Source: Bacteroidales bacterium (GTDB lineage: Bacteria > Bacteroidota > Bacteroidia > Bacteroidales > Muribaculaceae). Taken from it: a stretch of 5,360 bases of DNA. The notes beneath the pieces were generated by a model. The model did no database searches, was not told where the DNA came from, and saw nothing but the letters and a program-made list of their open reading frames with translations. This document shows, one piece after another, positions 1 through 5,360 of the stretch. The position numbers and the translations under genes were made by a program. The first letter of the stretch is position 1, and the number at the start of each line of letters is the position of its first letter. Location: NCBI GenBank assembly GCA_030526455.1, contig JAUNCU010000191.1, forward strand, positions 1 to 5,360, given 5' to 3'.

Positions 1-72
1 GAGAAAGTGCGCAAGTATCGGCTATAGTTACGCACTTTCTATCGAAAAATCAGAGAAAGTGCGCAAGTATCG
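1..72. repeat. Triple repeat cluster (direct-inverted-direct) upstream of the ATPase gene
   Basis: A 20-base sequence beginning GAGAAAGTGCGC is present identically at 1-20 and 53-72. A diverged copy lies in reverse orientation at 22-40; on the minus strand it reads AGAAAGTGCGTAACTATAG and matches the 19-base core at 16 of 19 positions. The fully conserved core, AGAAAGTGCG, is at 2-11 and 54-63, with its complement at 31-40. The middle copy can pair with either neighbour, giving two mutually exclusive 10-bp hairpins that extend imperfectly. The right copy ends at base 72, directly against the -33 element of the ATPase promoter. The first copy begins at base 1, so more copies may lie to the left. 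The repeats are seen directly. A role as operator, mobile-element end or protein target is inference. Confidence 0.85.
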
Positions 73-103
73 CTTGATTTCCTCGAAATTATTGCTAACT
101 TTG
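73..103 (+). promoter_or_regulatory. Bacteroidota-type promoter of the ATPase gene
   Basis: The -7 element TAACTTTG at 96-103 matches TAnnTTTG exactly. CTTG at 73-76 fits the -33 TTTG element at three of four bases, with a 19-base spacer, which is within the usual range. Transcription would start near 110, leaving a short A-rich leader of about 20 bases before the ATG at 130. There is no Shine-Dalgarno sequence, as is normal in this phylum. The -33 box directly follows the third repeat copy. Confidence 0.65.
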
Positions 104-129
104 CCACACAACAAAATAGAGCAACAATT

Positions 130-1575
130 ATGGAAGGCAACCGATTGATCGGCAGAACCGAGGAACAGAAAATCATCAAGCGCTACATCGACAGTCCCAA
201 GGCCGAGATGATAGCGGTGTATGGCAGGCGACGTGTGGGAAAAACATTTCTCGTGAAGCGAATGTTTGACGAGCGTTTCGACTTCGCTTTCACAGGCATG
301 CACAATGTGACGCGAGCCGTGCTGCTTACGCAATTCCAAAGCGAACTGGAACGCTACAGCGGAATGACCTGCAAAAAACTGAGCAATTGGTTTGAGGCGT
401 TCCATGCCTTGCAAGCCCATCTCGACACATTGAAAAAAGAAAAGATTATCCTTTTCTTCGACGAACTGCCCTGGATGGATACCCCAAAAAGCAATTTTAT
501 TGCCGCCTTCGGGCTGTTCTGGAACACATGGGCATCGATGAAATGCAATGTTAAAATCATCGTTTGCGGATCGGCCACCACTTGGATGCTATCGAAATTC
601 ATAGGCGACCGCGGCGGTCTCTACGGCCGGGTGTGCCGCTCGATTTGGCTAAAGCCGTTCACCCTTGGAGAAACCGAGCAGTTTGTCAATGAAGTGAAAG
701 GGATGGAACTCTCCCGACGCCAAATCCTGGAAACCTACATGATATTTGGTGGCATCCCCTATTATCTCGATATGCTCGTGAAGGATTATCCGCTGACGAA
801 GAATGTGGACGAACTGTTTTTCAAGCAAGGCGCACCGCTGCGCATGGAATTCAATTTCCTGTTTCGCTCACTATTTAAGGAAGCCGAAATCTACAGAAAA
901 GTGGTGGAAACATTAGCCACAAAAATGAAAGGCATGACACGGAGCGAGATCAACGCCGAACTTCGCATAGCGAAAGGCGGCTTTCTGAGCGAGGTGCTCG
1001 ACAATCTAATCAGTTGCGACTTCGTGAGGAAATATAATGCCATTGGCAAAAAAGCACAAGAGGCGCATTACCAACTCACCGACTTGTTTTCGCTCTTCTA
1101 CCTGAGATTTGTGGCCATCGACAATGGCATCGATGAAGAATACTGGAGCAAGATTTCAGGAAAAGGAAAAACCCACACATGGGGCGGCTACGCCTTTGAG
1201 CAAGTGTGCCTGCACCATATCGCCCAAATCAAAAAAGCGCTGAGCATAGGTGGCGTGGTTGGCAACATCTGCTCGTGGTCGTGCAAGCCTTTCGTCGACA
1301 AAAACGGCACCTCATGGAAGGGCGGACAAGTGGATTTGCTCATCGACCGTGCCGACGACGTGATCAACGTGTGTGAAATCAAGCATGTGGCGAGCGAATA
1401 TGTGATCGATGCCAACTATGAGCACCACCTGCGCGAAAGAGCAGCCCTGTTTCGCACCGTCACGAAAACCAAGAAAGCACTGCACCACACGTTCATCACC
1501 ACCTACGGAGTGGCCAGAAACAAGCACAGCGGCATCGTACAATCGGAGGTAAAAATGGACGATTTATTCGAATAG
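130..1575 (+). CDS. P-loop ATPase of the ATPase_2/DUF234 family with a C-terminal PD-(D/E)XK-like domain
   Basis: This 481-residue cytoplasmic protein has the architecture of the archaeal-type ATPase_2 family followed by DUF234. The start gives the usual family opening (IGRTEEQ at 7-13). Walker A is GRRRVGKT at 32-39. Walker B is ILFFDE at 107-112, with D111 and E112. A sensor-like strand IIVCGSAT lies at 143-150, LYGR at 164-167, and the family's FGGIPYYL at 206-213. Residues about 255-330 look like a winged-helix region. The C-terminal part carries E357 in a FEQVC helix, QVDLLI at 400-405 (D402) and EIK at 416-418, which together fit a PD-(D/E)XK nuclease-like core. The substrate is unknown; the family is common in Bacteroidales and poorly characterised. 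The gene stands alone behind its own promoter and repeat cluster. By eye it is lower in G+C and richer in AAA lysine codons than the genes to its right, which suggests separate acquisition. The family call is secure; nuclease activity and any defence or mobile-element role are inference. Confidence 0.88.
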   Translation: MEGNRLIGRTEEQKIIKRYIDSPKAEMIAVYGRRRVGKTFLVKRMFDERFDFAFTGMHNVTRAVLLTQFQSELERYSGMTCKKLSNWFEAFHALQAHLDTLKKEKIILFFDELPWMDTPKSNFIAAFGLFWNTWASMKCNVKIIVCGSATTWMLSKFIGDRGGLYGRVCRSIWLKPFTLGETEQFVNEVKGMELSRRQILETYMIFGGIPYYLDMLVKDYPLTKNVDELFFKQGAPLRMEFNFLFRSLFKEAEIYRKVVETLATKMKGMTRSEINAELRIAKGGFLSEVLDNLISCDFVRKYNAIGKKAQEAHYQLTDLFSLFYLRFVAIDNGIDEEYWSKISGKGKTHTWGGYAFEQVCLHHIAQIKKALSIGGVVGNICSWSCKPFVDKNGTSWKGGQVDLLIDRADDVINVCEIKHVASEYVIDANYEHHLRERAALFRTVTKTKKALHHTFITTYGVARNKHSGIVQSEVKMDDLFE

Positions 1576-1616
1576 CACCACTGAACACATTTCTCCAGGT
1601 GGGTAATAACTAGCAC

Positions 1617-1653
1617 AAAAGGCTCCGGAGCGGGATTGCTTCGGAGCCTTTTT
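1617..1653. terminator. Bidirectional intrinsic terminator between convergent genes
   Basis: GGCTCCGGAGC at 1621-1631 pairs with GCTTCGGAGCC at 1638-1648. The 11-bp stem has one G-T pair and a 6-base loop. AAAA (1617-1620) lies on the left and TTTTT (1649-1653) on the right, so the hairpin has a U tract when read in either direction. It would end the ATPase transcript on the plus strand and the galM-transporter transcript on the minus strand. The rest of the 120-base gap shows no other feature. Confidence 0.9.
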
Positions 1654-1695
1654 GCGTTATTTTGTGGGGCTATAAGCCTGTTAGGGGGGCGGGGC

Positions 1696-3003
1696 TTATG
1701 CTTTCTTGGTCTTGATGACGAAGACGCATGCTGCGGCGATTACGAGGAATGCGCCGGCGAGCATGAGCATATTGGGCTGTGAACTGCCCACGAGGCTCAT
1801 TACCACGCCACCGGTGGCTGCTGCCACGATTTGAGGCAAGCAGATGGTGCAGTTAAACAAGCCGAGCACGGTGCCCATGCGTGAACTGCCTTCGAAGGCG
1901 TTGGTCACGAAGGTGAATGGCATGGCGAGCATCGCTGCCCAAGCACAACCGATAAGGAAGTAGGGCACGAAGAGCATGTACTGATTGGTGCAGAATGGCA
2001 CGAGTGCGAAACCTGCCGCGCCAATCACGAGGCTGAGCGCATAGGCGAGTTTGGTGCTCTTGAACTGTGGCAATACCACTGCCCAGATCACGCTACCCAC
2101 AGCCTGCACGGCGAAGATCACGCCCACCCAGTTGCCAGCCTCTTGGTAAGCGGCGCTGGCGGTGTCTTTGGTGTTCCACACGGTTTCGGCGATGGAGCCG
2201 TTGGTGTAGGTCCACATGTAGAGGAAGGCAGCCCAGCAGAAGAATTGCACGATACCCACCTGGAAGAATACGCTCCACGCGCCTTCTGGCTCTTTGGTCT
2301 TGGCCTTGCCGGTTTCGCTCACCTCTTCCTTGATTTGATACTGGGCAAACTCTTCGGGTGGCATTTCGCGCACGTTCATCATGGTGTAAACCACACAGCC
2401 GATGAGGATGGCGGCGCCGATGTAGAACGACCAGATTACAGAGTCGGGCACCTGTCCCTTAGGCGCAATGTTCTGGATGCCGATGGCGGTGAAGAGCAAG
2501 GGGAACACGTAGCCCACGATGGAACCGGCGTTACAGAGGAACGACTGGATACTGTAGGCCTTGGTTTTCTGCTTTTCGTTCACGAGGTCGCCCACCATCA
2601 TCTTGAAGGGCTGCATGGCCATGTTGATGCTGGTGTCGAGAAACATGAGGGCAATCAAGCCAAACACCATCGCGCCGCTCACTGCCAGGCCAAAGGAGCC
2701 GGCATTAGGGAGCAAGCACATCACGAGCACTGCCACAAATGCGCCCACGAAGAGATAAGGGATGCGGCGGCCGAAACGACACCAGGTCTTGTCGCTAAAG
2801 TAGCCCACGAGAGGCTGCACGAGCATACCCATCAGCGGTGGGAGAATCCAGAAGAAACTCAAGTCGTGAGGGTCGGCACCAAGGGTGGCAAAGATGCGGC
2901 TAATGTTGGCGCTCTGCAGCGCGTAGGCAATTTGCACCCCGAAGAAACCGAAACTGATGTTGAACAGTTTCGTGAAACTTAAATCAGGTTTTGTCTTAAG
3001 CAT
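1696..3003 (-). CDS. SLC45/GPH-type MFS sugar transporter
   Basis: This 435-residue inner-membrane protein has about 12 predicted membrane segments in two halves of six. They run roughly at 12-34, 47-68, 82-98, 104-124, 152-172 and 188-209, then a charged cytoplasmic loop (210-243), then 244-264, 291-311, 317-336, 341-361, 374-394 and 410-430. Segment 1 has the family signature FFGVQIAYALQSAN (20-33). The loop between segments 2 and 3 has GYFSDKTWCRFGRRIP (67-82), the form of MFS motif A found in plant sucrose carriers and bacterial SLC45-like maltose/sucrose carriers. Proton-coupled uptake of a mono- or disaccharide is therefore expected; the exact sugar cannot be read. The ATG start lies 21 bases after the galM stop with no competing start nearby, so the two genes are probably co-transcribed. 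The gene is followed by the shared terminator. Length is normal for bacterial members, and no frameshift is seen. Confidence 0.87.
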   Translation of the reverse strand: MLKTKPDLSFTKLFNISFGFFGVQIAYALQSANISRIFATLGADPHDLSFFWILPPLMGMLVQPLVGYFSDKTWCRFGRRIPYLFVGAFVAVLVMCLLPNAGSFGLAVSGAMVFGLIALMFLDTSINMAMQPFKMMVGDLVNEKQKTKAYSIQSFLCNAGSIVGYVFPLLFTAIGIQNIAPKGQVPDSVIWSFYIGAAILIGCVVYTMMNVREMPPEEFAQYQIKEEVSETGKAKTKEPEGAWSVFFQVGIVQFFCWAAFLYMWTYTNGSIAETVWNTKDTASAAYQEAGNWVGVIFAVQAVGSVIWAVVLPQFKSTKLAYALSLVIGAAGFALVPFCTNQYMLFVPYFLIGCAWAAMLAMPFTFVTNAFEGSSRMGTVLGLFNCTICLPQIVAAATGGVVMSLVGSSQPNMLMLAGAFLVIAAACVFVIKTKKA

Positions 3004-3024
3004 AATGTATTAATGTTTTAGATG

Positions 3025-4071
3025 TTATTTAGTCTTGAAGAGGAATGAGATGGTGTGCTCATATTGCTCACCCTTGTCGAGCACCTGGCTGGGGAAATTG
3101 GGGTGGTTGGGCGCGTCGGGCATGCCTTGGCACTCGATGGCCACGCCGTCGTAGTCGAAGTAGGTGCGGTTGCCGCTGCGGGTGGCGGGGCAGCCCGAGA
3201 GCCAGTTGCCGGTGTAGATTTGCACGGCGGGCTGGGTGGTGCTCACCTCGAGCACGCGGCCGGTGGCTTCGTCTTCGAGCACGGCAGCAAGCGTGATTTC
3301 TCCCTTCTGTGCGCCATCGATGGCGTAGCAGTTGTCGTAGCCCTTGCCATAGGCGAGCGCGGGGAAAGGCTTGCGGATGTCTTCGCCCAGCGTTTTCGCT
3401 GTGGTGAAGTCCATGGGTGTGCCCGCCACGGGAGCGATTTCGCCTGTGGGGGTGAGGTTTTCGTCGGTCACGAGGAAGTGGGAGCAGTTGAGCATGAGTT
3501 TCTGGCCCAGCACGCTGCCTGAAGCCTCGCCACGGAGGTTGAAATAAGCATGGTTGGTGAGATTGATGACGGTTTTCTTGTCGGTGGTGGCCTTGATGAC
3601 GAGGCGCAATTCGCAGGCGTCGGTCCAGGTGTATTCGGCGGTCACCTTCAGCGTGCCAGGGTAGCCGGCTTCGCCATCGGGGCTCACGAGGGAGAACACC
3701 ACGCCACAGTCGGTGGCTTCACTGTCCCAAATCTTGTTGAAAAAGCCTTCGCTACCGCCATGCAGGGCGTTGGGGCCATTGTTGATTTCGAGTTGATAGT
3801 CAACGCCGTCGAGCGTAAATTTGCCCGCTGCGATGCGATTGGCATATCGGCCAGGGATTTTGCCCATGCAAGGGCCGTCGCCGATGTAGGAAGCGGCGTC
3901 GGCATAGCCGAGGGCCACGTTTTCGAGATTTCCTTCTTTATCGGGAACGACAACGGCATTGATGCCCGCTCCCAGAGCCGAGAGTTCCACCCATGCCCCA
4001 GCGGCATTGGTGATCTTATAGATGGCGATTTCGCCACGTGGCGAAGAGGCCACAGTCTTAGTTACATTCAT
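3025..4071 (-). CDS. galM: Aldose 1-epimerase (galactose mutarotase)
   Basis: This 348-residue enzyme interconverts the alpha and beta anomers of glucose, galactose and related aldoses. Its length matches the classical GalM family (about 340-350). Expected active-site blocks are intact and correctly ordered: GRYANRI at 74-80 (R75), NALHGG at 101-106 (H104), NLTNHAYFNL at 170-179 with the catalytic acid H174, GYDNCY at 244-249 (D246), and AIECQGMPDAPN at 311-322 with the catalytic base E313. There is no signal peptide or lipobox, so the protein is cytoplasmic, unlike many secreted Bacteroidales mutarotases. It is the first gene of the minus-strand operon and is followed by the SLC45-type transporter, suggesting it acts on the imported sugar or its cleavage product. 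No galactokinase is adjacent, so the galM symbol denotes the family rather than a proven galactose pathway. The ATG at 4071 is preceded by an A/T-rich leader without a Shine-Dalgarno sequence. Confidence 0.93.
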   Translation of the reverse strand: MNVTKTVASSPRGEIAIYKITNAAGAWVELSALGAGINAVVVPDKEGNLENVALGYADAASYIGDGPCMGKIPGRYANRIAAGKFTLDGVDYQLEINNGPNALHGGSEGFFNKIWDSEATDCGVVFSLVSPDGEAGYPGTLKVTAEYTWTDACELRLVIKATTDKKTVINLTNHAYFNLRGEASGSVLGQKLMLNCSHFLVTDENLTPTGEIAPVAGTPMDFTTAKTLGEDIRKPFPALAYGKGYDNCYAIDGAQKGEITLAAVLEDEATGRVLEVSTTQPAVQIYTGNWLSGCPATRSGNRTYFDYDGVAIECQGMPDAPNHPNFPSQVLDKGEQYEHTISFLFKTK

Positions 4072-4157
4072 TAGTAAAAGTATAGTAGTTTTTAATTATT
4101 TACGGGTTAATTAGAAGAACCACATGGCACATTTATGCATAGAGGGTCAACTTATGG

Positions 4158-4165
4158 CAAATATA
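4158..4165 (-). promoter_or_regulatory. Probable -7 element of the galM-transporter operon promoter
   Basis: On the minus strand these bases read TATATTTG, an exact match to TAnnTTTG. A start near 4151 would give a leader of about 80 bases before the galM ATG. No convincing -33 TTTG is visible at the expected 19-21 base distance, so the call rests on the -7 box and its position in the divergent intergenic region. Confidence 0.45.
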
Positions 4166-4221
4166 CAAAAAAATTATGAAACACATCCCATTATCCCCCA
4201 CCCCACTCTAGTAAAAAACAA

Positions 4222-4235
4222 TGCAAACGATTGCG
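4222..4235. promoter_or_regulatory. LacI/GalR-family-like operator palindrome
   Basis: TGCAAACGATTGCG is an imperfect palindrome centred on CG at 4228-4229, with perfect GCAA/TTGC arms at 4223-4226 and 4231-4234. The form, NTGCAAACGNTTGCGN-like with a central CG, resembles operators of LacI-family regulators such as PurR and CcpA-type sites. It overlaps the likely -33 position of the esterase promoter and lies about 57 bases upstream of the galM-side -7 box. A further half-site, CGCAA, lies at 4245-4249 and forms a second inverted repeat with TTGCG at 4231-4235. The palindrome is visible; binding by a LacI-type protein is inference, and no regulator gene is in the window. Confidence 0.45.
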
Positions 4236-4263
4236 AAACACCCGCGCAAAATGATTATCTTTG
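4231..4263 (+). promoter_or_regulatory. Bacteroidota-type promoter of the SGNH esterase gene
   Basis: TATCTTTG at 4256-4263 matches the -7 consensus TAnnTTTG exactly. TTGC at 4231-4234 is a plausible partial -33 element with a 21-base spacer. Transcription would begin near 4270, giving a leader of about 26 A-rich bases before the ATG at 4296. The -33 region overlaps the palindrome at 4222-4235, which would suit repression by occlusion. Confidence 0.6.
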
Positions 4264-4295
4264 TTGGAAATTTACAAAAAACACTATACCTCGAC

Positions 4296-5360
4296 ATGAA
4301 TCGTATCACCGCTTTGGCCGCTGTGGCACTGGTGTGCTGCACGGCATTCGCACAGAAAAAGGAACTGAAATACTACGACGCGCGCAACTATCCGCTGCTG
4401 GGTTGCCCTGTGGAGCCACAGCAGCGCAACGCATGGGTGCGACTGCCCGACTCGCTGAAGGAGAAAACCAACGACAACCTCTGGCGCTGGGGCAACTGCC
4501 CCGCCGGCATGGCGGTGCGCTTCGCGAGCGACGCCACCGAGATAGGCGTGAAATACGTGACCGCCACCACTTTCAAGATGAACCACATGACCTACACCGG
4601 CATCCACGGTGTGGACCTCTACATGCTCGCCGACAATGGCGAGTGGGAATTTGTGCAGTCGGGGCGCCCCGCCTACGATAAGCGCCAGTTTCAGCGCACG
4701 CTCATGAGCAATATGGAGAAGCGCCAGCGCGAATACATGCTCTTCCTGCCACTCTACGACGGGCTCGACAGCCTGGAGATAGGCGTCGACTCGGCATCAG
4801 TCATCACGCAGCCTCGCGCCGTGATCAATCGCAAGCGCCCCATCGTGAGTTACAGCACCAGCATAGGCGAAGGTGGCTGCGCCAGCCGCCCCGGCATGGT
4901 GCACACCGCCATCATGCAGCGCCACCTGCAGCGCGAAATCATCAACTTCGGCTTCAGCGGCGGCGCACAGTTGCATCCTGAATTTGCTGAGGTGATGGGA
5001 AAAATCGAGGCCGGCCTCTACATCATCGACTGCCTGCCTAATTGCACTTCACAGATTCTGAAAGACCGCCTCATCGCCTTCGTCGACATTCTGCGGAAGA
5101 TGCGTCCCGAGGTGCCCATCCTCTTCGTGGAAAGCCCCATCTTCCCCATTTGCCGCCTCGACCAGAAAGTGGGCGACGACATACGCGAGAAAAACGCCGT
5201 GTATCGCAGCCTCTTTGAGCAACTCGAAGCCCGCGGCGAAAAGAATATCCACTATTTCTACGGCGACGAAATCATAGGCACCGACTACGACAACACCGTG
5301 GACAACTACCACTTCACCGACCAAGGCTTCACCCGCTTCGCGCGAGTGCTAGAACCAGCC
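4296..5360 (+). CDS. Secreted SGNH/GDSL esterase with N-terminal GxDLY domain (3' end outside window)
   Basis: The open frame runs 355 codons from the ATG at 4296 to the window edge with no stop. Residues 1-19 form a signal peptide with a hydrophobic core and an AFA|Q cleavage site; there is no good lipobox, so a periplasmic or secreted protein is expected. An N-terminal beta-sandwich-like domain (about 25-175) carries the signature GVDLY at 105-109 (GxDLY family, PF14607). The catalytic domain (about 180-355, Lipase_GDSL_3 type) has STSIGEGGCASRPG at 187-200 with nucleophile S189, GFSGG at 219-223 (block II glycine), DCLPN at 245-249 (likely oxyanion-hole Asn249), and DNYH at 336-339 with the catalytic D336 and H339. 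It probably removes acetyl or other acyl groups from a glycan or related ester. Residues 187, 191, 192 and 223 depart from the usual GxSIxQGG and GFSGN patterns. The catalytic domain is almost complete at the edge. It is transcribed divergently from galM and may share its control. Confidence 0.87.
   Translation, partial: MNRITALAAVALVCCTAFAQKKELKYYDARNYPLLGCPVEPQQRNAWVRLPDSLKEKTNDNLWRWGNCPAGMAVRFASDATEIGVKYVTATTFKMNHMTYTGIHGVDLYMLADNGEWEFVQSGRPAYDKRQFQRTLMSNMEKRQREYMLFLPLYDGLDSLEIGVDSASVITQPRAVINRKRPIVSYSTSIGEGGCASRPGMVHTAIMQRHLQREIINFGFSGGAQLHPEFAEVMGKIEAGLYIIDCLPNCTSQILKDRLIAFVDILRKMRPEVPILFVESPIFPICRLDQKVGDDIREKNAVYRSLFEQLEARGEKNIHYFYGDEIIGTDYDNTVDNYHFTDQGFTRFARVLEPA

Noticed and set aside
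1..27. C-terminal tail of an upstream gene ending at the TAG at 25-27
   Set aside because: Eight codons are open in this frame, but they lie wholly within the repeat, so the reading cannot be told from chance without sequence to the left.
1..72. CRISPR array
   Set aside because: There are only three copies, one is inverted and diverged, spacing is uneven, and no cas gene is present. This does not fit CRISPR repeat-spacer organisation.
28..420. A 130-codon minus-strand frame spanning the repeat cluster and the ATPase start
   Set aside because: It covers the promoter and the Walker A region of the ATPase gene in antisense and has no recognisable domain.
2143..2982. A 279-codon plus-strand open frame opposite the transporter gene
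   Set aside because: It is antisense to a well-supported membrane transporter and its product is a low-complexity mix rich in His, Glu, Gly and Ala with no domain, as expected from the mirror of a G+C-rich gene.
3055..4074. Plus-strand open frames of 155 and 174 codons opposite galM
   Set aside because: Both lie within galM on the other strand and give Val/Gly/Ala-rich products with no recognisable family; galM has every active-site motif.
4124..4681. A 185-codon plus-strand frame starting in the intergenic region
   Set aside because: It runs across the esterase promoter and into the esterase gene in another frame. The esterase frame from 4296 has a signal peptide and full catalytic motifs; this one turns into an Arg-rich, motif-free sequence.

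Overview
The window most likely comes from a member of the Bacteroidales (Bacteroides/Prevotella/Muribaculaceae type). Three promoter-like sites match the Bacteroidota -7 consensus TAnnTTTG, start codons lack Shine-Dalgarno sequences and sit behind A/T-rich leaders, and the protein families are typical of gut Bacteroidales: an SLC45-type sugar transporter, an ATPase_2/DUF234 protein, and a GxDLY-type SGNH esterase with a signal peptide ending AFA|Q. The genus cannot be fixed from the sequence alone.

Layout. Bases 1-72 hold three copies of a ~19-bp repeat (direct, inverted, direct). The third copy abuts the -33 element of a good promoter (73-103). That promoter drives a plus-strand gene (130-1575) for a P-loop ATPase with a C-terminal PD-(D/E)XK-like domain. 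A strong hairpin with A and T flanks (1617-1653) serves as a bidirectional terminator between this gene and a convergent minus-strand operon. The operon reads galM (4071 to 3025) and then an SLC45/GPH-type MFS sugar transporter (3003 to 1696), separated by 21 bases. A 224-base divergent intergenic region (4072-4295) carries a promoter for each direction and a LacI-family-like palindrome (4222-4235). On its right, a secreted SGNH/GDSL esterase reads rightward from 4296 and is cut by the window edge at 5360, just after its catalytic Asp-His block.

How the genes work together. The right two thirds looks like carbohydrate metabolism. The exported esterase could remove acyl groups from a glycan, the MFS protein could import a released mono- or disaccharide, and the cytoplasmic mutarotase would convert beta- to alpha-aldose for phosphorylation. 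No kinase, phosphorylase or glycosidase is in view, so the sugar is not identified. The left third is a separate module: an orphan ATPase with a predicted nuclease-fold tail. It looks lower in G+C and uses more AAA lysine codons than its neighbours, and it carries its own repeat cluster. That cluster and the palindrome in the divergent region are the two least explained features here. I see no clear multi-gene novel system such as a CRISPR array, retron or complete defence operon.
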